NCBI GenBank assembly: GCA_028565635.1
Contig: JAOXYB010051424.1
Coordinates: forward strand, 1 to 11,659
DNA: 11,659 nt
Direction of reading: 5' to 3'
From: Phoronis ovalis
Lineage: Eukaryota > Phoronida > Phoronidae
Part shown: positions 1 to 9,524 of the stretch, one piece after another
Position numbering within the stretch: the first letter of the stretch is position 1
Layout: every line of letters starts with the position of its first letter
The notes under the pieces: model-generated
The model's database searches: none
What the model saw: only the letters and a program-made list of their open reading frames with translations
What the model was told of the DNA's origin: nothing
Position numbers and translations under genes: made by a program

Positions 1-2115
1 GGTGGTAAAAGGACGAGGTCAATTCCATCATAATCAGATAACAGTCTACTACTACCGGTGTGAAACTTCTGTTCTGTCAGATCACATCGTCATTTGCTGA
101 CATCATTGTATGAATTAAGGCTTTCCATAGACACAATAAACAAATCGCTCCAAATCTTTTTGCACACGAGTTTGCAATATTTCTGGTACCAAGTTCTCAA
201 ATCTGACTTCGTATTCTGCATATTTCTGCAGAGTACTGAGAGGCCTTATTTTACCACATCTTACAAAAGCACTAGTAGTTTAATTCACAGCCAGAAAATG
301 CATGTAGGCCAAGGAGAGTTGAACACAGACCACTGCCATGTTTTTCTACCAAAGCCTTGACATCAGTGAGTCGGATATTGTTCCCAGCTCCTGTGTCTAA
401 GTACAGAGTTTCTGTTATCTGGTCACCATAATATAACATCAGCAAAAGGCAATCTGCATCTCACTATGATGTATCGTGAAAACGCACTTTTAGCTACATT
501 TAGCAATGAAGAATTTATCTAGTGTCAGCCTCCTCTATTGTCATGATGCAAGTTCTGGAACATGGTTGCATTCTGTTGCATTTCATCTTCACTGGTATTA
601 AGAGATACACAGTTTTCTTCTGATACAAAAAGTTTCTCTCTGTCTAACAACTTCGTTGCATATATATCATTCGATAAGATACCGTTTGTTATCATCATTT
701 GGAAAGGACTTCCAATCCTTTGTTAGCTTTGTTGATGGACTCTTCACAAGGTATGTTTGTAGTGATCCTCTTCTAAGACATTCTGTTGATTTTATTGCAT
801 TTTCATAATAAGAATCTGTTACTTTTGGCAAAGTGAAAAGATCTTCTGTGGGCAGGTCTTCAAATGTTTGGGGCAGTCCTTCTAGTGCCTGTATTCGGGC
901 AGTTCCATCAATGATATACACTATTCCTTCATTTTCAAATGCAAGGGTCTCATTTCACGCATTGCTGTTTCATCTTCTAATGTATAAAGCACTGTAGCTT
1001 TATTAATTTTTACAGGTAACCCATCTGGAGTTGCACTGGTCCTTCCTAGTGGATAAGATAAAATCTTCTCAATATTGAGATTATTCTCCTCTGAAAGTAG
1101 TGGTAGCTGCCCAATAGGTTGCTTTGTGCTGTTATCTCAACCTGTTTCTTTTGTGTATATAGATATGCTTTAGTTGAATATCTTTAGTGACTGCTTTTTC
1201 AAGGGCACATGGAATAAAGTTGTCTTCTACTAGTATGTCATTAACAAAGCTTTCAAAGATGGGTTTACTTAATCTCTGCACTATGTTGATCATTTGTAAT
1301 AGATTCTGGAGCTTTTATACCAGACAAAAGGCAAACTAGTGCTTCGATGTTTGTCCTCAATTCCAAATGGATTACCAAAATTCGTAAATGACTGCATAAC
1401 CTTCTCCACATCTGCCTCGCTCTTTTTTACTTCTGTTTGTCAGGTTGTTGTGGGATGACTTCTCGGATTCTGACATACCTAACAGTTCTAAAATATCAGA
1501 AACATAGCTGGCACACCAGTTATGGCTTGTGACACATTAGGCATTAGTTTCGGTTGAAACTAATAATTAATAACCCCACTTGATTTTGCATGACGATGCA
1601 CTGCCTGTTCAATTGTAAGATTGACAGCATTCATTGAAACTGGCACAAATGCATGACCTTGATACACTAAATACATTTTTCTCCAACAAGAATTCGGCCC
1701 CAGGATGTGAACTGGCTAGGTTGATCGAGAATTGAATGAAGTAAGCGGTTAAATAGCAAGCATAATTGTGACGATCTATACTAAACATCAGAGGACAGAG
1801 ATCTAACACCAACTAAAAACCAGATCCACGTAACATCTTCCCCACATCACCAAGATATGAACACAGTGTGTGAAATATTTCAATTTGGATAATCACATTC
1901 TGGTATTGCTGAGGATACTGCTTTCTTAGCAACTGCAAGGTCAAAAGTGATGATGGTGTATCTCGGACAAACTTGGTTTGTAGCTTGTTGAGATATTCTT
2001 GTACTGTGGCATTTTCATTTACGGTCGAATTGATTGGCGGAATGTAATCAACTGTAGATTGCTCTTGTTCATCACTGATAAAGGAAGCCTTACACAAAAA
2101 CACATAATTCCTCAT
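1..2115 (-). pseudogene. Decayed copy of an uncharacterised multicopy metazoan protein family (left end beyond window)
   Basis: No single frame is open, but minus-strand translation gives a collinear chain of protein-like segments. 2115-1813 ends in LGDVGKMLRGSGF. About 1790-1690 holds DRHNYACYLTAYF. About 1620-1510 holds NLTIEQAVHRHAK and PNVSQAITGVP. About 1435-1370 holds EADVEKVMQSFTNFGNPFG. 1260-1135 holds FESFVNDILVEDNF. About 1115-950 holds NIEKILSYPLGRTSATPDG. 921-667 holds IDGTARIQALEG, TDSYYENAIKSTECLRRG and TKDWKSF. About 545-515 holds EEADTR. About 350-310 holds LLGLHAFSGCE. About 280-190 holds GKIRPLSTLQK and the following helix. 1-90 ends in DGIDLVLLPP. From memory, this order and these motifs match a large, functionally uncharacterised family found in many copies in marine animals, probably mobile or amplified. 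At least six frame breaks or stops, plus an apparent internal deletion between the segments at 1813 and 1790, make it non-functional. Function is unknown. The EEADTR and D-rich motifs might be nuclease-like, but that is a guess. Confidence 0.68.
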
Positions 2116-3095
2116 CTTATTTTAAGATGTACTTGCAATATTTGACTGAAATGACTTATAAGCCTCTAAAAAGTTTGCTTGCACTGCTCTCAACATTTAA
2201 ATCCAGCCCCAAATCCACCTTGGCTGCTTACAGTGAATAGATTTTAATGAGAGCACCCTCTAGTGGCTGTACTGACTCAATAAAGGTCATCTGGTGCTTT
2301 TTCCTTTTTTTTAGTCACCTTTCATGCAAACCAGTTTTTGCAATACCTTTCATGACATGTACGAGAAAAAAATCTGCTACTAATACCAGTTTGCTCATTT
2401 AGGGATATGTTTTGGATTTTGACAATATGCACTTCCTGACCTTATATGTAATACATTCAAAATTCTTAGACAGTCAGAATGGTGTACTATGGCATCTACT
2501 GTGACAAGCTCAAATAAGAAGAGTACTTTGACACACTTGGTGTTATTGAAGACAAAGTAAACAGGGTTAAAATCCGTAAATTTACATTTTTTGGAGAAAA
2601 TTGCACTCATGACCTCATTAAAGGTTATTTGGTACCTCTTCTGTGATACCCTTTTGACGCCTTAAGTCATTAGTATATATTGCAGGTCACACACAAATCA
2701 GATCAAAAATGTATTTTTTGTTGAATTTTATTTCCTTTTGCATTTTTCTAAATTTTCTTGTAAAATTGCACTTAATGACCCTTATAACTCCAAAACACTA
2801 CACTTTAAATTTGGCAAACAAGCTGATTTCTACTTCTAATGGGTGAAGCTTCAAAACTAGGTAGGTCTGCGAAAATTCCCAGGGGGGGTAACCTTTTTGC
2901 CTACTGGCCCATGGACTATTAGGTTCATAGATTTGAATCCAAGTTATTATTATAATCTTAATATAAGAAAAGCACAGTCACAGTAACCTCCTTTAAAGAA
3001 TAGCAGTGTAGAAGCTGGCAAGCGTTATAGTCATTTATGCTGTCCTTTTACTACTTTCAGTGTATACTGGCAAGCAGCAGTCTACCGTAGTATGT
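2116..3095. other. Non-coding stretch between decayed element and tandem repeat
   Basis: No convincing coding segment is seen on either strand. The minus-strand reading frame at 2395-2610 has no recognisable motif and no splice-site support. The part next to 2115 may still belong to the decayed element, as its upstream or 5' region. A weak internal duplication shares the phrase AAAATTGCACT near 2600 and 2765. A G-run (seven G) lies near 2882-2888. No poly(A) tail or target-site duplication was found that would fix an element boundary. Confidence 0.5.
2253..2266 (-). promoter_or_regulatory. CTCF-like motif
   Basis: On the minus strand this reads CCACTAGAGGGTGC. It matches the known bilaterian CTCF core CCASYAGRKGGC at all but the last position. 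CTCF binds such sites as a zinc-finger insulator and loop-anchor protein. The plus-strand form, CCCTCTAGTGG, is also a common phrase inside dispersed repeats of many animals, so it may be a repeat remnant rather than a selected site. Only the motif itself is seen; binding is inference. Confidence 0.25.
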
Positions 3096-4316
3096 AAAAA
3101 CTGATCAGATAAAAACTGAAACAGTTATTGTGAAACAAAGAAGTTATGATGCACAATGAAAATTGTTGAATGTTTAGATCATGACCCACTTTTCAAGGCC
3201 ATTCAAAACTCCCACTTAGCCTAATACAGGGTAACATGAAATAAACAAAACAAAACAACACACATTTTAAACAAAATTATGACTTGTCAACTTTAACAAA
3301 CAAGTTTTATTTTTCTAATTTTTTATTTTCTACTGTAGTTAAAATACTTGTTTGCAGTTCCATAAATAAAGTTGTTTCAGTTTGACCAAGTGTTGTTTTA
3401 AAGCAGCTAAAAACGGTACAGCAAAAATCCAAAATGAACAAAAGCTTCCTATTGAAAATGAAGCTGATCAAATAAAGGCAGAAGTGGTCATTGTAATGTA
3501 CCATTTTGAGAACAAACATGGCTGCCAGTCAACCATCTTGGAAGGGATCCAAGTCAAAATTATAACCAACCTGTACTTTGACCTGTGTTTACCCTGTAGC
3601 AAACATGAAGCTGATTCAATAAAAGCTGAAGCACTTATTGTGAGACAAAGAAACTGTTACTCACAAAAAAAAGTTGAAAATTTTAATTTGCTTTTGAATC
3701 ATTTTAATATGTCACCTAACCCGTCTAGTTAACGCTTCATATTTCTGGAAAGTGGCGCAACATGATGTGCTCTCTCAAGAACAAACACGATCTCCAATCA
3801 GCCATATTGGAAGCATCTGTGTTAAAATGATATCTGACCTGCATGTTGACCCACATTTGCTCTGTACGGCAGAATATGAAACTGATCAGATAAAAACTAA
3901 AGCTGTTATTAGAAGATACCATCTTGAGAACAACATGGCCATCAGTCTGCAATCTTTGAAGTGATCTAAGATTACAACCCACCTGTAAGGACCTGTATTT
4001 ACTCTGTACCGAATATGAAGCTGATTGGATAAAAACTGAAGTATAGTTATTTTGAGTCAAAGAAAGTGCTAAGCATAACAAAACATGTTGAAGATTCGGA
4101 CCGCAATTTTACCCACTTCTCAAGGTCAGTTTAAAATGTCACCTAGCCTAATACGCCAAAGAAGCATGGCCTACGTGAATTCACCTTCTAATTGTGCAGT
4201 TAAAACTTTCTCTTTCTGGAGAATTACGCGAAATGATGTGGACTCCAGGAACAAACATGGACGCCAGTCAGTCATATTGAAAATAGTTCTGGTCAAAATT
4301 ACATCTGACCAGCCAT
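3096..4316 (+). repeat. Tandem repeat block 1 (unit about 320 bp, degenerate, with short variants)
   Basis: The marker GAAGCTGAT (or a one-base variant) followed by AATAAA- or GATAAA-like bases recurs at 3460, 3607, 3878 and 4018, and a partial unit begins near 3096. Spacings are 147, 271 and 140 bp, and the last unit runs about 300 bp to 4316. Further shared phrases are GAACAAACATGG, GTCAAAATTA and CACCTAGCCTAATA, and the same phrases occur in block 2 at 7376-9507. The units at 3460 and 3878 lack about 190 bp between the GTTATTG-like phrase and the CTTGAGAACAA-like phrase. An unrelated stretch (3236-3450) separates the first partial unit from the rest. The open frames in the block (3382-3732 plus, 3737-4081 minus, 3752-3964 plus, 4085-4336 plus) are by-products of the repeat. 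Confidence 0.85.
3236..3450. other. AT-rich interruption within repeat block 1
   Basis: Between a partial repeat unit ending near 3235 and the resumed array near 3455 lies about 215 bp of AT-rich DNA. It does not contain the repeat phrases found on either side. It begins with an A-rich stretch (AAACAAAACAAAACAAC) and includes T-rich runs. It could be an old insertion or a diverged spacer. No terminal repeats or target-site duplication are evident. Confidence 0.4.
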
Positions 4317-5384
4317 TCAATTCTTATTATTATTAGTAAGCTCACAGAGAGAGCTCTTACATAATTTGTATGTGTATTGAGGTCTGATGTAACCTACATA
4401 CCTTACAATCAGAAATCTGTCTGTTAGTCTGCGGAGCAGACAGGGGCGCACACATCTTGTCAGTAAATCCAAACCAGTTTCCACAACTTTTTGTAGCTTA
4501 TGTCAAACTGTTTTTAAATCACTTATGTGCATTTTTTCTGGCTCATCGATAATTTAAATTAACCCAAATAAGAAGTAAAGTTGTGTCCATAACATAACCA
4601 TTTCACCCAAAAACTAGTCTGATGAATAATCATATTTTGGTGCCTGCAGCCATTTTTAGAATTAAGCATTATTGCGCAAAAATCTGTTTTCAAGGTTGTC
4701 GCCACAAAATTTTCAAATTGCTTTGATGCTATTTCTGCCACACACATATAAAATGAAAGAACAAAATAAGTACTAGTTTTCTGAGAATCAAATAAACTCA
4801 GCAGCCGAAAACATGTCTGACAAATATCATGTTTTGCTGCATCAGCAGCACTCGTGTATCGTGATTATAAAGTCGTGATGTCATTGTTTGTCTAGTTGTT
4901 TAGTGTTTTTGGTTCTACTTCTAGTTTAAATTATATGGGTTAATACTACTTACTATTTGTAGTTTTCTTTATAAAGTACCATGTACCTTATTATATTATT
5001 TTATTTGACTGAAGGTCTTTTTGTTTTGTATATATGCGTGTTTATTTACTGTATATTTCTTAGTTCTTCTAGTTATTAGTTATTTTTGTACTGTATATGA
5101 ACCTATTTAAGTTTGAAATAAACACATATTATTAACTAAAATGCAGAAACGTCCGAAAGAAAAGTTATGCACGAACACATGATTTTATGCGCAATAGCCA
5201 AGCAGTTGGGGAAGTCAATACAAGTGAATCTGAGCACGCCTTGAGGTTTTGCCTATTTCATACTATTTTGAGTAAGAAACAACAGCTTTATGACAAAAAT
5301 CGCTTATTTGCATTATTAATTGTTATAATGCCATATAATGCAACTCATCTGTGGATGTTTATTGGCCTTCATTTTTTTAAATAC
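4317..5384. other. AT-rich non-coding region downstream of the FN3 exons
   Basis: This probably includes intron sequence following the FN3 exon that ends at 5385 on the minus strand. No further FN3, transmembrane or phosphatase-like exon was recognised here on the minus strand. The frames at 4559-4747 minus and 5187-5393 plus show no known motif and no convincing splice sites. An AATAAA hexamer at 5117-5122 on the plus strand is the only polyadenylation-like signal, and no plus-strand gene leads to it. Confidence 0.5.
4427..4441. repeat. Short perfect hairpin beside a TCTG-rich remnant
   Basis: GTCTGC-GGA-GCAGAC forms a perfect 6-bp stem with a 3-base loop. It follows a short TCTGTCTG run and is followed by AGGGGCGCA. 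The local composition is richer in GC than its surroundings. It may be the decayed edge of a dispersed repeat or microsatellite; nothing ties it to a function. Confidence 0.35.
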
Positions 5385-5657
5385 CTGTTGTGAAGACACA
5401 GTGGCCAGGCTCTTGACTTGACTTCTTGTTTCTATAACTATTCACAGTCAGAGAGTAATTATAACCAGGAAACAATTCAGTGACATGGTAATTTGGTTCT
5501 TCTACTTCTTTTCTTATAGGATCTTTACGTGTAAATCCATCAGATAATTGTGACACTACTAATATATAATAATCCACCATCCCAGGACAGTTCCAAGTGG
5601 CTTTTGCAGAAGTTGTAGTTATATTGGCCACTTTCACATCTACTGGACATGCTGGAT
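5385..5657 (-). CDS. Fibronectin type III domain exon B (internal exon of a multi-FN3 surface protein)
   Basis: This is a 273-bp exon (91 codons) on the minus strand. It has a TTTATAG acceptor just upstream of 5657 and a CAACAG/GTATTT donor after 5385. Both ends are phase 1, as expected of a shuffled single-domain FN3 exon. The translation starts with DPACPVDVKV, carries the strand-B signature SAKATWNCP, then VDYYILVV, then the classic ELFPGYNYSLTV (the tyrosine-corner region), and ends GHCVFTTG. A cysteine in the first strand and one in the last strand may pair, in addition to one after the tryptophan. NIT and NYS look like N-glycosylation sites, which suggests an extracellular location. FN3 domains are structural spacers and binding modules in receptors, adhesion proteins and receptor tyrosine phosphatases. 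Which protein this belongs to cannot be told. A CD45-like or other receptor phosphatase ectodomain is possible because of the strand-A/strand-G cysteines and the C-x-FTT ending, but this is weak. Confidence 0.85.
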
Positions 5658-5954
5658 CTATAAAGTAATGAATGCATTAAAAAGGTGCCAAGTGTATAAA
5701 GTACAAACAGAAATATTGTTTACTTGCTGCTTATCAAATATATGTATTAAATATAATGTATTTTACATTGCACCCCAAAAATGAACCTATTCAGTATTTG
5801 ATAGTCCAATGCACTGATGTAACCATTTTACTGTGTTCTTTTAAAAAACAATTTAATTTATAATCAACTTAGAAATTTGCAACAAAAAATCTACAAAAAT
5901 AAAATTATAGTGCATTTCCAACAACTCTGACAGTAATAAATAATTTATACCTAC

Positions 5955-6197
5955 CAATTTTAATTTGATGTCTTGCACAATCTTCACTCTTGATCTTATT
6001 ACTGACTGAGTATATACAAACATTGCATAAGTCACCAGCTCCAAATGCTGGTAGTTTAAAATAGCATTGCTCGACAGTTTCACATTTTTCAATTCCATTA
6101 ATATTGTAAACAACCTCATACATGTCCGAATATCCTTGTGGTTTGGTCCAAGCTATTTTGTTTTCATTCTCAGTGACTCCAGAGGGAGGGTCAGGAG
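5955..6197 (-). CDS. Fibronectin type III domain exon A, cysteine-rich (precedes exon B)
   Basis: This is a 243-bp exon (81 codons) on the minus strand, upstream of exon B in the same gene and separated from it by a 297-bp intron (5954-5658). The acceptor TTGTTTCAG and the donor ATTG/GTAGGT both give phase 1, so the two exons join in frame. An alternative donor, TAG/GTATAA at 5950/5949, would give phase 2 and break the symmetry. The translation begins PDPPSGVTENENKIAWTKP, with the proline-rich linker and strand-B tryptophan of FN3, continues YEVVYNINGIEKC, and ends CARHQIKIG. It holds five cysteines in about 45 residues (ETVEQCYF, GDLCNVCIYS, SEDCARH), many for an FN3 domain, so extra disulfides are likely. 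At 81 residues it is short for the fold (usually about 90). Earlier exons were not found in 6198-11659. Confidence 0.82.
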
Positions 6198-7272
6198 CTG
6201 AAACAAGTTTTTTAAACCAGATTATACAGTACCAGTATTTATGAAACTTAATGCCTACATGGTACAGCTTAGTTTATTAAGCCCAGGCATGCAATCAGCT
6301 TATCAGCAAAAACATACAGGACAATTATATTAAGGTATGATGCAACTCTCCACCATGCACCACATTTAATACTCATAGTAGGTAATATAGTATCAGTGTT
6401 ATACATTTTTGAAACAGCATAGTCTGTTTATTTAAACTATGAATGTTACTTTTATCTTGAATACATGCTTCCACTAAAAGCTATTACTACTTAAAAAAGA
6501 TAAAAATCGCAAGCATATGTTCGCTTTTTCTTAATTTAATAAAATTTGTGAGACAAAAAGGAAGCTTTTTTCATTTTCTGATGTATTCTGTTAGTCTCCA
6601 CAAAAGTATGTCAGTTGTTTCCTCTCTTGACTATAATGCTGGTACTAATGCATTTTTAAAAAATCTTGTGTACAACAATTAATATTTGAGTTATACCAAT
6701 ACTTGCCAATAATCATGCAAAAAACTAGGAAACAGCTGATGTTAATTTTTTCTTTAAGTTTAAAAATATCTATTCTCATTCGAAAAACTTAAAAATATGC
6801 ACAAGCCTTTTTGAAATTAAGGTTTAAAAAAGCTGGATTTGGTATTCCACTTAATCAGCAAAAATTCCTCACATCTATGTCTATTTCGTATTTCAATTAC
6901 TTTTGCACTTCATTCTATTCCTGGATTGTTCAAGATGGGGGAGCATTATAAACCAAATACAACTCTTCAAGTTAAATAATTATACAAATCCTTGATTACT
7001 TTTATGATAACTCAAGCTCAAATATTTTGTTACATAGTTAATTTTTGTTGTAATTTGTCACGAGATGTCTGTGTCGGTTTGCTAGGATTATAACACAATT
7101 TAAAAAAAAAGTCGAATATCTAATGCAAACATGCAAATACCATTTGAGATATTGGCACCTACTAGATCCAAAATGGATATAAATGTCAATGAAATTGCAA
7201 TACCAATTCAATTTTTTTAAATACATTTTATTTCAAAAGAAATTTTTTTTTCCTAGAGTCATGTCATATCTT
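6198..7272. other. AT-rich intron or intergenic DNA upstream of the FN3 exons
   Basis: Relative to the minus-strand FN3 gene this is the 5' flank of exon A, most likely intron sequence. It has many T- and A-runs and no additional FN3-like exon. The minus-strand frame at 7038-7226 is low-complexity and has no recognised domain. Nothing else can be supported. Confidence 0.5.
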
Positions 7273-7375
7273 AAGTTCCTTTTTCCTTATTCAATTGAGG
7301 GTTTCAAGAAAGAAAAGAAAACCTAGTTCATCTTGAGAACCTCAATTTTGAGCTGAATAAGGAAAAAGCAACTTT
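7273..7375. repeat. Imperfect inverted repeat bordering tandem block 2
   Basis: The left arm (7273-7309) reads AAGTTCCTTTTTCCTTATTC and continues ATTGAGGGTTTCAAGA. The right arm (7331-7375) is its near reverse complement: TCTTGAGAACCTCAATTTTG, then GAATAAGGAAAAAGCAACTT. The arms differ by a few bases and a short indel, and the loop is about 20 bp, A-rich. The right arm ends within about 10 bp of the first repeat unit of block 2. The same TTTTTCC-TTATTCA words recur in the palindromes at 9525-9700 on the other side of the array. Confidence 0.75.
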
Positions 7376-9507
7376 AAACTTATGAAGCTGATCGGGGAAA
7401 AAAGTAAAGCAGTTATTGCGAGACAAAGAAAGTGTTACCTTCAACAAAAAATGTGGAAGCTTTGTATCAGCATTTCACCTACTTCTCAAGTTCATTTTAA
7501 AATGTCACCTAGGCAAATATGCACAACAACCTATGGCCATCGTATATCCACCTTTGATTTGTCCATTCAAAGCTTCATCTTTTGTCAAAATGGGCAGAAT
7601 GTGACATGCCTTCTTGGGAACAAACATGGCCACAAATCGGCCATATTGATGGAAGTGATGAAGGTCAAAATTATAACCAACCTGTATTTTGGCCACTGTA
7701 CCGAATATGAAGCTGATTTAATAAAAACTGAAGCAGTTATTGCGAGACAAAAAAGTATAACACAACAAAAATTGTAAAAGATTCATGTCTGCATTTGACC
7801 CACTTCTCAAGATAATTTCATAATGTCACCTAACCTAATACATCCATTACCCTCCTATGGCCTTTCTGAATCCATATTTAAATCATCCAGTCAATGCTTC
7901 ATCTTTCTCAAAATGGGCGCAACTTGACTTGCCTTCTTGGGAACAAACATGGCTGCCAGTCAGCTATATTGGAAGTGATCAAAAATTATAGCCAACTTGT
8001 ATTTTGACCTTTACTTACCCTGTACCAAATATGAGGCTGATCGAACAAAAACTAAAGCAATTATCACGAGACAAAAACGTATTACGCACAGCATAGAAAA
8101 ATGTCTAAAATTCATGTCAGCATTTTACCCACTTCTCAGTAATTTAAATATGTCACCTAGCCTAATACGCCCACCAACCCATGGCCTTCATAAACTAACT
8201 TTTGAATTGTGCCACCAATTATGCTTCCTCTTTTTTGAAATGGACACAACATGACATGTGCTCTCAGGAAGAAACATGGATATTAGTTGGCCATATTGGT
8301 AGTAATCCAGGTAAAAATTATACTTGTCATACACTTTGACCTTTACTTACCCTATGCCAAATATGAAGCAAATCAAATAAAAACTGAAGCTGTTATTGTG
8401 ACTTAAACATCTCGAGAACAATCACGAGGCTGCCAGTCATCCATCTTGGAAGTATACGTAATACATCCACCAACTGATGGCCTTCGTGAATCAAACTTCA
8501 AATCATCGAGTCAACACTTAGTCTTTGCCGAAATTGACACAATGTGACGTACCCTCTCGGGAACAAATATGGCCACCAATCAGCCATTTTGGAAAGTAAT
8601 CCAGGTCAAAATTATATATGTCCTGTATTTTGAGCTGTGTTTACCCTGTACCAAATATAAAGCTGATCAGATAAAAACTGAAGTTGTTTTTGCAAGACAA
8701 AAAAGTGTTTCACACAACCAAAAATGTCAGATTCATATTTGACCTACTTCTCAAGGTCATTTTCAAATGTCATCTAGCCTAATATGCCCATCAACCTATG
8801 GCCTGCATGAATCCAATATCGAATCATCCATTTAATGCTTCGTCTTTCCCGAAATGAGCGTAATGTGATGCTCCCTCTTGGAAACAAACATTGCCGCCTG
8901 TCGGCCATTTTGGAAGTAATCCATGTCAAAATTATACCTGTCCTGTGCCTTGACTTTTACTTGCCTTGTAGCAAATATAAAGCTGATCAGACAAAAACTG
9001 AAGCTGTTATTGTGACCTAATATCTTGAGAACAAAAACATCTTGAAAGTGATCCAAGTCAAAATTACAGATGATCCACATTTTGACCTGTATTTACCCTG
9101 TACCAAATATAAAGCTGATTGGATATGAAGCAGTTATTGCGAGACAAAGTGTTACGCATGACAAAAAATGTCGAAGATTCATATCGGCATTAACCTACTT
9201 CTCAAAGTCATTTTCAAATGTCACCTAGCCTAATATGCCTCCAACCTATGGCCTTCATGAATCCAGTTTCGAATCAGCAAGTCAATGTTTCGTTCTTCCT
9301 GAAATGGGCGCAATGTGAGGTGTACTCTTGGGAAGAAACATGGCCACCATTCAGCCATGCTGGAAGTAATTGGGGTCAAAATTATACCTGACTTGTACTT
9401 TGACCTAACTTACCCTGTACCGAATATGAAGAAGATCCGATGAAAGCTGAAACCTATTTTATAGCGAGATAAAGAAAAGGTTACATACGCCGACCATGAC
9501 CATCCAC
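7376..9507 (+). repeat. Tandem repeat block 2 (unit about 320 bp, seven to eight units)
   Basis: The marker GAAGCTGAT or close variants occurs at 7384, 7709, 8033, 8365, 8659, 8979, 9111 and 9428, giving spacings of 325, 324, 332, 294, 320, 132 and 317 bp. Each full unit carries, in order: GATAAAAACTGAAGC; GTTATTGCGAGACAAA; GCATTTGACCCACTTCTCAA; GTCACCTAGCCTAATA; CATCTTTCTCGAAATGGGCG-like bases; GAACAAACATGG; CAGCCATATTGGAAGT; GTCAAAATTATA; and a TTTGACCTGTATTTACCCTG-like phrase. Copies are well diverged, so the array is old. The 132-bp unit (8979) lacks the middle part, and the unit at 8365 is rearranged (short form, then a jump back to AATACATCCACCAAC). The last unit is cut off near 9507. 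The open frames here (7382-7777 plus, 7997-8254 plus, 8832-9080 minus and overlapping ones) are repeat shadows. Confidence 0.9.
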
Positions 9508-9524
9508 TATACATAGTAATGGGC

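Noticed and set aside
94-360. Plus-strand open frame of 88 codons
   Set aside because: It lies opposite the better-supported minus-strand decayed element (LLGLHAFSGCE, GKIRPLSTLQK) and has no motif of its own.
3382-4336. Open frames in repeat block 1 whose translations resemble those of block 2 (for example NKHG...VKI...YEAD..KTEA)
   Set aside because: The similarity comes from the DNA repeat. Unit lengths are not consistently multiples of three, frames break between units and both strands show open frames, so no protein is supported.
4559-4747. Minus-strand open frame of 62 codons, considered as a further exon of the FN3 gene
   Set aside because: No FN3 or membrane-spanning pattern, and no acceptor and donor at phase 1 around it.
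5117-5122. AATAAA as a gene 3' end on the plus strand
   Set aside because: No plus-strand coding region leads to it; the hexamer is expected by chance in such AT-rich DNA.
5853-6119. Overlapping minus-strand frame in a different register from the FN3 exon A frame
   Set aside because: The frame that gives the FN3 pattern (IAWTKP, YEVVYNI) with matching phase-1 splice sites is the other one; this is its shadow.
7382-7777. A 131-codon plus-strand open frame
   Set aside because: It spans a unit and part of the next one of the tandem repeat. The same frame is broken in the other units and there are no splice or start signals.
7376-9507. CRISPR-like array
   Set aside because: Repeats are about 320 bp, diverged and contiguous, without short identical repeats and unique spacers; the context is animal DNA.
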